The notes: a model not told the origin generated them from the sequence alone. A stretch of 64,000 nucleotides of DNA from Adhaeribacter radiodurans (GCF_014075995.1 NZ_CP055153.1:3162001-3226000); one strand, 5' to 3'. Positions 17,497-27,060 are shown, numbered from the stretch's first letter. Made by a program: numbers and translations.

Positions 17497-20361
17497 TTAT
17501 TTATTTAATAATCCGTCAACTGTTAAGGCTACATAATATAGACCGCCAATAGTAGGACCTGCCGCATATTGAATATAACGTTGATTAAAGATATTAGCAC
17601 CACCAACTTTTATGGTTGTATGCATCTTTGGTACCCGGTGGGTAACCTGGGCATCAAAAGTATGATAAGCGGGCACCGATCCGTTCGCTAACGGACTCTC
17701 CCATAAAAAAGAGTCTTGCCATTTCCAGACAATGTTAAAACCTGTATTTTTAATTACCTCCCGGTTGCCGATAGATAAATTGGTGATAAACTTAGGTGTA
17801 TTAAACCCAGTTACAAACACATCTTTTTCTTCGTTGGTTTTAATGTTATTATAGTTTACGTTACCAGCTAAAGTAAATTTCTGATAAAAATTGTACGTAA
17901 TACCCAACGATGATCCGTAATTATTGTATTTGTTTTTAGCGTTGGTATACACCCGGTAACGAGTTTGTTTGTTACGGTTCGCCGCTAACATATCTATTAC
18001 CGAAGCATCCGTACTTACCTTATCCGAAGCTGGTACTGCTACCTCCACCTGGCCCAAAAAGCCACTGTATTCATTGGTGTAAGCGTCAATGTCCACTACT
18101 AATTTATTTTCCAGTAGTAAGCTTTTGTAGCCTACTTCAAAGGAATTAATCCGTTCAGGTTGGGTGGCCGATAAGTTGGTAACATCCAGTAAGCTTCGAT
18201 TTTTTAAAGCCGCATCGTTAGAGGTAAGTCCGGCGGTTACGTCTTTGTTAACAGCCGCATTAAAAGTATTTACCGAAGTTAGCGTATACGAGTTATCCAG
18301 GTAACCTAAACCTTCGTTTATGTAAGACAACCCGCCTACCCGGCGTACATTACCATTGTTTACGTAAGATAAGGCCTCAAACAAAGAAGGAAACCGGAAA
18401 CCATTCTGGAACGAAGCCCTAAAGTTATGCTGCTCCGAAAGTGTGTAAACGGCTGCTAACCGGGGGTTTAACTTAGGATCAAATTCCGGATTGTAATCCA
18501 GGCGCAACGAACCAAAAAGTTTTAGTTTGTTATCGAATAAAGTTTTCGTTACCTGACCAAAACCACCTATTTTCTTATAATATACATTATTGCCACCGAG
18601 CAGAGTTCTCTCCTCAATTGGCCGGGAGAAATCAACGAAGTTATTCCCATCCGGAATAATCTCGTAAATCCGGGCATCTAAGCCCACTAATACGTTTACA
18701 AATTTGATTTTATCCCCAAAATCGTATTGCGCATCGGCGTGGTAGAGGCGGCTCATTTGCTTTAACCAGGCACCACCAGTAGCGGGTGCACCCGGAATCA
18801 CCGCTCCATGATCCCAGTTATTTATGCCCCGAATTGTATTTTTCAAGCTCTCGAAGGCGGGAGTTCCAGGCTCAGTCCGACCCTGGTCAGCGGATTGCCG
18901 GGCAATTTGCATAGCTGTTGTTAAATCAACTCCGTTATTTAATTCGTTTTGCAGAGCTGTTTTAAATTTGCCTCCCCAAACCTGGTTCGTGCCGCCCCCG
19001 GTAATATCCAGGTTATCTACCATAGGTTTCACGTTATAGGAATCGCCGGTATTTTCGATAGAGGCATAACCCCGAATGAAGTAATTAGTCCCTTTTAATT
19101 CTAAACGATGATTCTGGACCCGTACATTGTCTAACTGAATTTTATTACCCCTTTGGAAAACCCCATCCATTTTACCAATGCGGTAACCGTACGAAAGCTC
19201 CGCATTATCATTTAACCGGTAATGCAGCGCCGCATCAAACTTTAAGTTATCTACAATAGGACTAACAACATCCTTTTCCCAGTATCCCGTTCTTCTTACC
19301 AAAAAGGTCTGGTTTTTACCCTGGTACTGAACACCACTTAAAGTAACCGCATTGTTATTTTCGTCACCGTATTTATTCCAGGCATCGTAAGCAGGGTTAT
19401 TGGCCCCAGCTAATTCCGGAAAGCCCGGATTAGCAGTATTTAAAGTATTAGGATTTTGATCAGTGGTTGAGTTTGAGCGCCAATCCGTTCCGCGCATGTA
19501 GCTTCCGTTAATTTTAAATGCCCATTTGTTATTAAATGCTTTCGCATACCGAATAGCGGTTTCGGTTAAAACACTGGGATCATGATCAATACCATCAACA
19601 TGATTTACGCCAGTCTTTTGGTAAACGCTTAATCCTTGGTGTAAAAAGGGGCTCTTCGTAATCAGGTTAGCCATACCGTTAATTGCGTTCATGCCGTATA
19701 ACGCCGAAGCAGCTCCCGGAGTAATCTCAACACTGGCAATATCCAATTCAGTGGGGCCAATGGCATTACCAAGGGGTACACCCAAGGTAGCAGCTTGCAT
19801 ATCTACCCCATCAACGAGTTGCATAAACCGGAAATTATTAGGAATGTTAAAGCCGCGGGTATTGGGCACTTTAAAGGTAAGGCTCGAGGTAGTCATTTGC
19901 ACCCCTTTCACATTTTCTAAAGCGTCATAAAAACTGGGAGCCGGGGTTTCTCTGATAGCACGGATATCCAACTTTTCAATGGCTACCGGGGATTTTAAAA
20001 TACTTTCCTCAACCCGGGAAGCTGTAATTACCACTTCTTTCCCTAATACTGTTTGTGTTACCATGGCTACATTCAGTTTAGAACCCACACCGGTAACTTC
20101 ATATTCTTGCTGCTGAAAACCAATAGATGAAAAAATTAAAGTAAACGGAAACCTTAACCTGGTACGTAAGGAAAAATCTCCGGTAGTGTTGGTTACTGTT
20201 CCGGTTACGGTACCTTTCACGTACACACTCACTCCCGGCAAAGGCCCTTTGGCTTCCTGGTCTGTTACCTGACCTGAAATCTCAATAATATTGTTTTCCT
20301 GACCATAAACAGTAAAAAATGTTAACAGAAAAGAATAAGTGAGTAATAAAATTTTTTTCAT
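17497..20361 (-). CDS. TonB-dependent outer-membrane receptor with N-terminal carboxypeptidase-regulatory-like domain
   Basis: This 954-residue protein has a signal peptide (MKKILLLTYSFLLTFFTVYG) and a CarboxypepD_reg-like beta-sandwich at about 25-110 (EISGQVTDQEAKGPLPGVSV). A plug domain follows at about 120-240 (PAPSFYDALENVKGVQM, ITPGAASALYGMNAINGMAN), then a 22-strand-type barrel. It would import a TonB-dependent ligand; siderophore or cobalamin-like cargo is possible, but nothing here fixes it. There is no SusD-like partner, so a glycan system is unlikely. An Rrf2-type regulator gene lies 227 bp upstream in the same direction, which would fit iron or Fe-S control. Confidence 0.93.
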   Translation of the reverse strand: MKKILLLTYSFLLTFFTVYGQENNIIEISGQVTDQEAKGPLPGVSVYVKGTVTGTVTNTTGDFSLRTRLRFPFTLIFSSIGFQQQEYEVTGVGSKLNVAMVTQTVLGKEVVITASRVEESILKSPVAIEKLDIRAIRETPAPSFYDALENVKGVQMTTSSLTFKVPNTRGFNIPNNFRFMQLVDGVDMQAATLGVPLGNAIGPTELDIASVEITPGAASALYGMNAINGMANLITKSPFLHQGLSVYQKTGVNHVDGIDHDPSVLTETAIRYAKAFNNKWAFKINGSYMRGTDWRSNSTTDQNPNTLNTANPGFPELAGANNPAYDAWNKYGDENNNAVTLSGVQYQGKNQTFLVRRTGYWEKDVVSPIVDNLKFDAALHYRLNDNAELSYGYRIGKMDGVFQRGNKIQLDNVRVQNHRLELKGTNYFIRGYASIENTGDSYNVKPMVDNLDITGGGTNQVWGGKFKTALQNELNNGVDLTTAMQIARQSADQGRTEPGTPAFESLKNTIRGINNWDHGAVIPGAPATGGAWLKQMSRLYHADAQYDFGDKIKFVNVLVGLDARIYEIIPDGNNFVDFSRPIEERTLLGGNNVYYKKIGGFGQVTKTLFDNKLKLFGSLRLDYNPEFDPKLNPRLAAVYTLSEQHNFRASFQNGFRFPSLFEALSYVNNGNVRRVGGLSYINEGLGYLDNSYTLTSVNTFNAAVNKDVTAGLTSNDAALKNRSLLDVTNLSATQPERINSFEVGYKSLLLENKLVVDIDAYTNEYSGFLGQVEVAVPASDKVSTDASVIDMLAANRNKQTRYRVYTNAKNKYNNYGSSLGITYNFYQKFTLAGNVNYNNIKTNEEKDVFVTGFNTPKFITNLSIGNREVIKNTGFNIVWKWQDSFLWESPLANGSVPAYHTFDAQVTHRVPKMHTTIKVGGANIFNQRYIQYAAGPTIGGLYYVALTVDGLLNK

Positions 20362-20588
20362 TGAATTAAAAAGGGATTAGTAATTTTAGGTGCTGGCTTT
20401 TTGCTTTTAGAAGAAAGATTTTCAAGCTTTTATAAATTATAAATAGAAAGTATCAAGCTTATTTATTAGTTATTAGTAAATAAGATTAACCTGATTATTC
20501 ATTTATACATCTTTAAAGTTATTTATATATTGTCTACAGAAATAATAGACAAATAAAGAAAGAAGTTTTGAAAGTGGCAAATATTTTT

Positions 20589-21017
20589 TTAAGCCACTAA
20601 GGAATTTATTTTTTCCAGGTCGGTTAAATAGGTAGTATCCAGAATGTTAGCAGTAGCGTCGCGCACTTTTTTCATTACAATCCGGATTTCGCAGGTAATT
20701 TCGTCCACGCACTCGTCGCACTTACGGTAATACAAATGGCTAACACAAGGTATTGGTGCTAACGGGCCATCAATCATACGGACTACATTACCTACTGATA
20801 TTTGGGCAGGATCTTTTACTAAAGCGTACCCCCCGTTTTTACCGCGGGTACTTTGTAACAAGCCTTGGGTTTTTAAATCAACCAGAATGGCTTCCAGGAA
20901 TTTCCGGGGAATACGTTCCCGTTCCGAAATATCCGAAATTAAAATCAGGCCTTTATCGGCGTTTTTGGTGAGGTATAAAAGGGCTTTAAGGGCGTATTTC
21001 GCTTTTTTAGAAAGCAT
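20589..21017 (-). CDS. Rrf2 family transcriptional regulator (Fe-S cluster type)
   Basis: The 142-residue protein has an N-terminal winged helix (residues 1-65, with IPRKFLEAILVDLKTQGLLQ and the wing STRGKNGGYAL). A dimerisation helix follows with cysteines C91, C100, C103 and C109. Members such as IscR, NsrR and CymR-like proteins bind a Fe-S cluster or sense thiols through this loop. The four-cysteine pattern suggests a cluster. It starts 22 bp after the dnaA stop, so it may be co-transcribed with dnaA. The TonB receptor gene downstream is a possible target. Confidence 0.93.
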   Translation of the reverse strand: MLSKKAKYALKALLYLTKNADKGLILISDISERERIPRKFLEAILVDLKTQGLLQSTRGKNGGYALVKDPAQISVGNVVRMIDGPLAPIPCVSHLYYRKCDECVDEITCEIRIVMKKVRDATANILDTTYLTDLEKINSLVA

Positions 21018-21039
21018 ATTTTTTATTTAGCCGGCTATT

Positions 21040-22464
21040 TTACCCGGTTTTCACTTTAAATTTCTTTTGTAATTCTTGAATAGAAGCTTTAAATTTTTTA
21101 TCCGTATCAACTAAATCTGAAACTGTTTGCACCGAGTGAATAACAGTACTGTGATCGCGACCGCCAAAATGATAGCCAATTGATTTAAGCGAATGGCTCG
21201 TAAACTCTTTCGCAAAATACATGGCTACTTGCCTGGCCGTAACAATTTCCTTTTTCCGGGTTTTTGCTTTTAGCGAATCTAAAGTTACATCAAAGTACTC
21301 GGCTACCGTTTTCTGAATAAAATCTAGGTTTACTTCAGTTTCAACGTCTTCAATAATATGCTTTAAAGCGTTTTTGGCCAGTTCCAGATCAATTTCTTTC
21401 CGGTTAAGCGATGATTGGGCAATTAAAGAAATAAGTACTCCTTCCAGTTCCCGCACATTGGTATCTACCGAATAAGCCAGGTATTCAATTACATTATTCG
21501 GAATATCAATTCCATCAGCCTGCATTTTCTTCTGGATAATAGCCATGCGGGTTTCAAAATCAGGGCTTTGTAAATCGGCGGTTAAACCCCACTTAAAACG
21601 CGATAATAATCGTTCTTCTAAACCTTTTAACTTAGGCGGTGCGCAGTCCGAAGTCATCACAATTTGTTTACCGGATTGGTGCAAGTGGTTAAAGATGTGG
21701 AAAAACATTTCCTGGGTCTTTTCCTTGCCACTCAAAAACTGCACATCATCAATTATTAGAATATCTACGAGCAGGTAAAAATTAGCAAAATCTTGAACTG
21801 TATTTGTTTTTAACGACTCGATAAACTGGTTTACAAATTTTTCGGAAGAAACATACAGCACAAATTTTTCGGGCCAGGTGCTTTTGATATGATTGCCAAT
21901 GGCGTGAACCAAATGCGTTTTGCCTAAACCTACACCGCCGTATACCATTAAAGGATTAAACGAAGTAGTACCCGGTTTGGTAGCTACGGCATAACCGGCA
22001 GAACGCGCCAGACGGTTGCAATCGCCTTCAATGTAATTATCAAAATTGTAAGAACTGTTCAGCTGAGAATTAAAAAAATTACGATCAATGGTTTTAGAAT
22101 CGAACGGGTTCTTTAAGAAATGCTGTTCCGGCTGATACGAATTAGTAATGGCGGTTGGTATTTTCTTCGTAGGAATATTAACCGTTTGTGGCTTGTTAAA
22201 ATCATTGCCCCGATCCACAATAATGGAATACTCCAGGCGGCCTTCGCTCCCTAACTCCTGGTAAATTACTTTTTTTAACAAGCCCACATAGTGTTCTTCC
22301 AGCCACTCGTAAAAAAACTGGCTCGGCACTTGTATGGTCAGCACATTATCTTTCAGTAACAAAGGTACAATAGGCACAAACCACGTTTTGTAGCTTTGCT
22401 CACCTATATTATCCTTTATTACTTGCAGACAGTTCTTCCATACTGTCGTACAGTCTTTGATCAT
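21040..22464 (-). CDS. dnaA: Chromosomal replication initiator protein DnaA
   Basis: This is the replication initiator: it binds DnaA boxes, melts the origin and loads the helicase. Visible parts are domain I (VWKNCLQVIKDNIGEQSYKT), a linker, and the AAA+ domain with Walker A GGVGLGKT and Walker B ILIIDDVQFL. The C-terminal helix-turn-helix carries the signature GGRDHSTVIHSVQTV. The ATG at 22464 is chosen; an in-frame GTG at 22473 would add three residues. The length of 474 is normal for the family. No DnaA-box cluster is seen right upstream; the nearest cluster is at 11712-11825. Confidence 0.97.
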   Translation of the reverse strand: MIKDCTTVWKNCLQVIKDNIGEQSYKTWFVPIVPLLLKDNVLTIQVPSQFFYEWLEEHYVGLLKKVIYQELGSEGRLEYSIIVDRGNDFNKPQTVNIPTKKIPTAITNSYQPEQHFLKNPFDSKTIDRNFFNSQLNSSYNFDNYIEGDCNRLARSAGYAVATKPGTTSFNPLMVYGGVGLGKTHLVHAIGNHIKSTWPEKFVLYVSSEKFVNQFIESLKTNTVQDFANFYLLVDILIIDDVQFLSGKEKTQEMFFHIFNHLHQSGKQIVMTSDCAPPKLKGLEERLLSRFKWGLTADLQSPDFETRMAIIQKKMQADGIDIPNNVIEYLAYSVDTNVRELEGVLISLIAQSSLNRKEIDLELAKNALKHIIEDVETEVNLDFIQKTVAEYFDVTLDSLKAKTRKKEIVTARQVAMYFAKEFTSHSLKSIGYHFGGRDHSTVIHSVQTVSDLVDTDKKFKASIQELQKKFKVKTG

Positions 22465-22568
22465 GAAAGTCACTATTCCTTAAGTTATTATCCTACAATT
22501 TACCGAGGCCCAACAATTTTTGAGGGCTACAAAAATCTAAAAAAAATACTTAACAAAAAATTATTTAT

Positions 22569-23501
22569 TTACGAACTTATTACAGGCTGCCCCACCGGCA
22601 GCACCACAGCCGCAACGTTTATTTTTTGCTTGTTTTTTTTACTAAAATTAAAATCAATCCGTCCTAAATTAATTCCGGCCCAACCTACCTGATTAATAAT
22701 AGTTTCGTGGCCATTGGAGTGATTTATTTTTTCGGGAGCTTCCATAAAGGTATGCGTATGGCCGCCCAATATTAAATCTATACCGGGTACTTGCTGAGCC
22801 AGCTTCCGGTCATCTATTTTCGCGTTTTCGTATTTATAACCCAGGTGCGACAAACAAATTAACAGGTTACATTTTTCGTTTTCGCGGAGTTGTTTCACCA
22901 TATCGGCAGCTCGTTGTACCGGGTCCAGGTAAACCGTAGCCTCATAGTTTTTCTTATCTACTAAACCGGCCAGTTCAATACCCAAACCAAAAATGCCTAC
23001 TTTAATGCCTTGCTTTTCAAAAACTTTATAGGGCTGAAAACAATCCTTCAAAATAGTTTTACTGAAATCGTAATTAGCCGATAAAAAAGGAAATCCAGCA
23101 TTTGGTAATTGCCGTTGCAAACCCGCTAATCCATTGTCGAAATCGTGGTTACCAAAGGTAGCCGCATCATAGCGCATTTGCGTCATTAACTTATACTCCA
23201 GCTCGCCGCCAAAAAAGTTAAAAAAAGGGGTGCCCTGAAAAATATCGCCGGAGTCGAGTAATAATACACTGGGTTCCTGCTGCCGGATTTGGCTGATTAA
23301 AGTAGCCCGCCGGGCCATACCACCTAAACCACCATTCGTTCGCCCATCGTTCGGAAAGGGATCAATGCGCGAATGCATGTCGTTAGTATGCAGAATGGTT
23401 AACCGCACGGTTGAGGCAGCCCAAATATCTTCAGGCAAAGCCATGAAACCAGTTGCCGCCACTCCAACCGCAGTTCTTTTCAAAAAATCACGTCTATTCA
23501 T
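22569..23501 (-). CDS. Tat-exported 5'-nucleotidase-type metallophosphatase (catalytic half)
   Basis: The 310-residue protein begins with a twin-arginine signal (MNRRDFLKRTAVGVAATGFM). The calcineurin-like phosphoesterase domain follows with all metal motifs: LHTNDMHSR (D41, H43), LLLDSGDIFQG, FGNHDFDNG, and GGHTHTF near residue 245. This is the N-terminal catalytic half of the 5'-nucleotidase/UshA family; the usual C-terminal domain is missing here and is encoded by the gene upstream at 23769. It is periplasmic and would release phosphate from nucleotides. The pair is most likely a split enzyme. Confidence 0.92.
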   Translation of the reverse strand: MNRRDFLKRTAVGVAATGFMALPEDIWAASTVRLTILHTNDMHSRIDPFPNDGRTNGGLGGMARRATLISQIRQQEPSVLLLDSGDIFQGTPFFNFFGGELEYKLMTQMRYDAATFGNHDFDNGLAGLQRQLPNAGFPFLSANYDFSKTILKDCFQPYKVFEKQGIKVGIFGLGIELAGLVDKKNYEATVYLDPVQRAADMVKQLRENEKCNLLICLSHLGYKYENAKIDDRKLAQQVPGIDLILGGHTHTFMEAPEKINHSNGHETIINQVGWAGINLGRIDFNFSKKNKQKINVAAVVLPVGQPVISS

Positions 23502-23768
23502 TATTCGGACGTTATAAAGTAGTTCCTCGTTATTAGTTGTTCGTTGTTCAACGGTTGAATATGTACTATTTAATATTTTGATTTATCGTTAAGTAAATCC
23601 GGTCCAGCAACTTACTTTTTTTGGTAATCTGTTTCGTCAGCTTAGAGGCTGACTTTTGTTCATTCATCACTCGTCTTACTCCACTAAGACTAGCGATAAT
23701 CAAATAATTTTAAAAATTAATTTTTCAACCTTCCAACTTTAAAACCTATCAACTTTCTAACCTTCTAA
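23502..23768. other. Spacer between the two 5'-nucleotidase genes with short repeats
   Basis: No gene is present. At 23724-23770 there are degenerate repeats of a caactttaaaac / caactttctaac type. A similar stretch lies at 55264-55286 upstream of the UbiA gene. They occur close to start codons. Confidence 0.35.
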
Positions 23769-24527
23769 CTACATCACTTTCACCCGGCCTTCTACGTGAG
23801 CTTCTACCGGTTTTCCTTGAGCCGTTAGTTGCTGAATGTGCTGAATAATGGCTTCGCGCAGTAAAATACCCGCTTTCTCCGTTTTAATGGCTTCTTTCAA
23901 AAAACTTAAATTATCTCCTCCATTAGCCAGGTAATCCGAAATAGCCAGGGTGTAGATCTTTTGCGTATCTAAAGGTTGACCACCAATTAGAATATTAGTT
24001 GCTTGTCCGTTTTGTAAAGTAAAAGAGGCATTTGATACCGATAAAATTTTTGTTTTCGCGCCAAACTGAAAAAGCTTTTCGACGGTAGAACCTGAAAGAG
24101 TTAGTACCAAAAGTTCATTTTCAAAAGGCATTAATTCAAATACATCGCCAATGGTAATTTTTCCTTGCGGAATAATATAGCGTAAGCCACCTTTAGTCAT
24201 GAGTCCCATATCCACGGGTTTTCCCAATAAAGTGGCCGCCTGACTGCGCTGTAAATCTGCCACAAAATTACCCAGCGACGACTCCACAAAATTACTTTTT
24301 AATTCCACAGGAGCCGTACCAATTACCTCCTGCATGTGCTGCTCTACTTTCTGGCGATAAGGTACTATCATTGATTCGGTAGCCATGTCTGCCGCTACTG
24401 CTGCATTTACCGGCAACTTCGCTTCGGGCCGTAATTGCTGACTTGGCTGCCAGGTTCGTTGACAAGAAAAAAGTAAAAAAGTAAAAATAAGGTCTCGCCA
24501 ATAAAGCCGCCAGCGGAAACTCTTCAT
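23769..24527 (-). CDS. 5'-nucleotidase C-terminal domain lipoprotein
   Basis: The 252-residue protein has a short signal and a lipobox-like cysteine (FTFLLFSC, C22). The body is the 5'-nucleotidase C-terminal domain (SSLGNFVADLQR, MTKGGLRYIIPQGKITIGDV, MPFENELLVLTLSG, SDYLANGGDNL), which normally follows the metallophosphatase in one chain and binds the nucleoside. Here it is a separate gene 267 bp upstream of the catalytic half and in the same orientation. The lipid anchor would tether the complex to the membrane. Confidence 0.9.
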   Translation of the reverse strand: MKSFRWRLYWRDLIFTFLLFSCQRTWQPSQQLRPEAKLPVNAAVAADMATESMIVPYRQKVEQHMQEVIGTAPVELKSNFVESSLGNFVADLQRSQAATLLGKPVDMGLMTKGGLRYIIPQGKITIGDVFELMPFENELLVLTLSGSTVEKLFQFGAKTKILSVSNASFTLQNGQATNILIGGQPLDTQKIYTLAISDYLANGGDNLSFLKEAIKTEKAGILLREAIIQHIQQLTAQGKPVEAHVEGRVKVM

Positions 24528-24722
24528 GGATAATGGGTGAAGGTGATTAGTGAATATACATAATAGCTTTTCCTAAAACAAATCAAACAAGCGTAAAACT
24601 TATTTGAAAATATCTATATTACCTGGATCATACCTCTTTAAATATTCAAGTTTATTCTGTTATCGGCCTTAAATTACCATTCATTCCATTTAAAATTAAT
24701 CTACAACTAACCATCAAATAGT

Positions 24723-25460
24723 TTACAAATTAGCGAGAAGCGTCTGTAAGGTTTTGGCATTTGTAATAGCACTACCCATTATAGTATTGTTAAAAAATAC
24801 CCAAACTTCTTTATCATCCAGCAGCCAATCATTGATCATATAAGCATAACGTTCCAGTTTTTCGTCGGAATATAAGGATGAATACAAACGCTCGTCGCCG
24901 TGCAAACGCAGGTAAACAGTTTCGGTAGTAGTAGTTTCTAAGCTAGGGAAACGCTTGCCGGCACTGGCAATGACAAAGGTAATCTCATAATCACGTAGTA
25001 AATCCAGGGATTCTTCCGAAAACCAAGACGCGTGCCGCGCTTCTAATGCAAACTTAACCTCGGGATAGTGCTGCCGAAGTAAACGGTAAAAACTCTCGGC
25101 TGTTGGCCGGTCGTAGCGAAAACTGCCGGCAATCTGAATTAAAATAACTCCCAGGCGCTCTCCCATAAGAACGTACCGGCTCATAAATTTAATTAAGGGC
25201 TCCTCGGCGTTCTCGAATTTACGTTTATGGGTAATTTCCTGGTTCAGTTTGGCACAAAACTTAAAGTCAGAAGGTGTTTGGTCCAACCATTTCTGAATGG
25301 TTTTTTCCATGGTGAAATGATAAAAACTACTGTTTATTTCGGTGCAGTTAAAATGCTGGGAGAAATAAGGTAAGTAGTCAGCGGATGGAAGATCTTCGGG
25401 ATAAAACAAACCTTTCCAACGATAACTCCAGCCAGAGGTGCCAATATGTAATTTATCCAT
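24723..25460 (-). CDS. DUF72 domain-containing protein
   Basis: This 245-residue protein is a full DUF72 domain, a TIM-barrel-like family of unknown function. It opens with LHIGTSGWSYRWKGLFYP, and NCTEINSSFYHF, FKFCAKLNQEITH, FALEARHASWF and VYLRLHGDERLYSS follow as conserved blocks. No signal peptide. It is a single gene. Related proteins have been loosely linked with DNA repair in some annotations, but I see nothing here to support that. Confidence 0.93.
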   Translation of the reverse strand: MDKLHIGTSGWSYRWKGLFYPEDLPSADYLPYFSQHFNCTEINSSFYHFTMEKTIQKWLDQTPSDFKFCAKLNQEITHKRKFENAEEPLIKFMSRYVLMGERLGVILIQIAGSFRYDRPTAESFYRLLRQHYPEVKFALEARHASWFSEESLDLLRDYEITFVIASAGKRFPSLETTTTETVYLRLHGDERLYSSLYSDEKLERYAYMINDWLLDDKEVWVFFNNTIMGSAITNAKTLQTLLANL

Positions 25461-25514
25461 TATTCGTATATCTTAGTTAAAATACAATAAATACAACAAT
25501 ACGATAATGGTAAA

Positions 25515-25548
25515 ATAAAAAACGCAGCATGTAGCTGCATTTTTTAAT
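25515..25548 (-). terminator. Small intrinsic terminator
   Basis: The hairpin gcagc / gctgc (25524-25528 with 25534-25538) extends into flanking A/T and ends in T-runs on both strands. It lies about 70 bp after the stop of the frameshifted minus-strand gene. Confidence 0.6.
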
Positions 25549-25616
25549 TTTTATCTCATTAAATTAAAATCAATTAAAATATATAAATAAAGAGAATACG
25601 AGATGCTTATTTCTAG

Positions 25617-25893
25617 TTAGTCCATGTTTTTAGCATAATCTTTCAGATTAATAGCATGAATTTTATCAGGATAACCCCGAGTTTTATAAACAGTCCAGAA
25701 AGAGTAGCCCATAACTGCACCATTATCTGTATCCAGCACGTGGTGAACTACGTTATTAAAATCTATTAAGCTAACGCATTGCGTATTTAAGTAAGCACAA
25801 TTTGGCGTTCTGTTACGTATAGCGTTTTCAGAATGTAACGTGAATATGGTAATCTCTAACTCTAACTGTAATCATATCACAATCATCAAACAT
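25617..25893 (-). pseudogene. Frameshifted small gene of unknown family
   Basis: From the ATG at 25893 the frame reads MFDDCDMITVRVRDYHIHVT and stops at a TGA shortly after. In the frame shifted by +1 the sequence continues as SENAIRNRTPNCAYLNTQCV, then through DFNNVVHHVLDTDNGAVMGY, SFWTVYKTRGYPDKIHAINL and KDYAKNMD to a TAA at 25617. The two pieces together look like one protein of about 91 residues with ordinary codon use. A terminator follows. It is either a recently broken gene, a sequencing error or a programmed +1 shift at TTC TGA. No family is recognised. Confidence 0.45.
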
Positions 25894-26078
25894 TTTAAAT
25901 TTAATATAGGTAGCACTTAAGTTATATTAGCTCTATAGTTACTTAAAAATCAGAAGGCATTTTGATGGTATACTATTTAAGTTTACCAGCTCTATCGGCC
26001 TTTCATCTGCTTTGCCAGAAGGTATTAGATTATTTAATTCCTCTATATTGCTATAAATTTGAGAGAGTTAAAAAGCAT

Positions 26079-26519
26079 ATGTTCTTAAATATTGTTATAA
26101 CCTTAATTATCTTTTTAATCGGGATTCTTTATAATAAAAAAAGATCGGTTAAACTTTGGCTAGGCATCCTGCTCTTGGTGATTGTTGCTAATATTGGAAC
26201 CTACTATGCTCGCGTGCATTTAAGAAACCGGACCAGATCGCTTACTGAAAATACCCATAAAATGAGCATAAAGGCTTTTTTAAATACTATTAAAAATAAC
26301 CCGGCTATAGTACGGGCAATTTACACGGAGCAAGGCTATTTGGCTATTATCGTAGCAAACGATGGAGAAGACAAAACCGAAATGGCAATGTATTATTGTG
26401 ATTTGGCAAATTCGGAAAATGTTTATCTGGGCGGTGTAGTAATTTTAGATGCGGCGGATACAAAATATGGTAAAAGTTACGCCTACGGTACCGAACTGGG
26501 AGAAGCCTCTTGCCATTAA
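26079..26519 (+). CDS. Hypothetical two-helix membrane protein
   Basis: From the ATG at 26079, preceded by a gagagag ribosome site, the product has 146 residues. Two adjacent hydrophobic helices (FLNIVITLIIFLIGILY and LWLGILLLVIVANIGTYY) are followed by a soluble domain of about 100 residues (NNPAIVRAIYTEQGYLAIIV, MYYCDLANSENVYLGGVVIL). The frame is open further up to an ATG at 25962, which would add 39 residues. No family is recognised. A lipoprotein gene follows 44 bp after its stop on the same strand, so the two are probably one unit. Confidence 0.6.
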   Translation: MFLNIVITLIIFLIGILYNKKRSVKLWLGILLLVIVANIGTYYARVHLRNRTRSLTENTHKMSIKAFLNTIKNNPAIVRAIYTEQGYLAIIVANDGEDKTEMAMYYCDLANSENVYLGGVVILDAADTKYGKSYAYGTELGEASCH

Positions 26520-26563
26520 CCTGATTGAAGAACCAACGGCATTATTTTAGAAAATTACTACTT

Positions 26564-27007
26564 ATGAAATGGCTATCTTATTTTTGTTTGTTCTGTTTAT
26601 TTGCTTTGGGTTGTAAAAAAGACGAAGAAAAACCTAAAACTTTTGATGAGTTAGTACAAGGCGTCTGGAACGTAACCTCTGATAAAACCGAGTACTTTGA
26701 CGCCGCCAATAATAAAGTCTACGAAGAAAGTACTACTAATAATTTTAAATACATTATCCAAAATAAAAATATTATCACCAATAATGGGGGTACCATTGCT
26801 CAATATGCCACATACACCCTGAACGAGCAAAACGGTAAAAAGTACATCAACTTAATTGCCTCTGGTTTAAATTCTATTTTTGAAGTAACAAACCTTACTG
26901 ATACTAAAATGACCTGGCAACAAGAGAACTTTAATGTTGTTTATTTTGAAGGCGGCGCTCAAAAAACAGCTACTAAGTCAATTTTTACAATTGAACTGGA
27001 AAAATAA
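26564..27007 (+). CDS. Lipocalin-like lipoprotein
   Basis: The ATG at 26564 gives a 147-residue lipoprotein with a clear signal (MKWLSYFCLFCLFALGC) and KKDEEK after the lipobox cysteine. The mature part (LVQGVWNVTSDKTEYFD, then strands YIIQNKNIIT, TYTLNEQNGK, TKMTWQQENF) resembles the small lipocalin-like domain common in Bacteroidota lipoproteins. The frame extends upstream only through a TTG at 26525, which would put residues before the signal peptide and is rejected. The ligand is unknown. Confidence 0.75.
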   Translation: MKWLSYFCLFCLFALGCKKDEEKPKTFDELVQGVWNVTSDKTEYFDAANNKVYEESTTNNFKYIIQNKNIITNNGGTIAQYATYTLNEQNGKKYINLIASGLNSIFEVTNLTDTKMTWQQENFNVVYFEGGAQKTATKSIFTIELEK

Positions 27008-27032
27008 AATATTTACATTTTGCTAAGTAAAT

Positions 27033-27060
27033 AGACACAAATATCAAGATAGTAGATGTT
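27033..27060. repeat. Dispersed 28-bp repeat, copy 1
   Basis: The sequence agacacaaatatcaagatag plus agatgtt-type continuation matches 40385-40412 at 27 of 28 bases. It lies 25 bp after the lipoprotein stop. Weaker similarity seems to continue another 40-50 bp. Confidence 0.75.

Noticed and set aside
22465-22568. DnaA autoregulatory boxes directly upstream of dnaA
   Set aside because: Only a two-mismatch ttatcctac is present; no cluster is visible.
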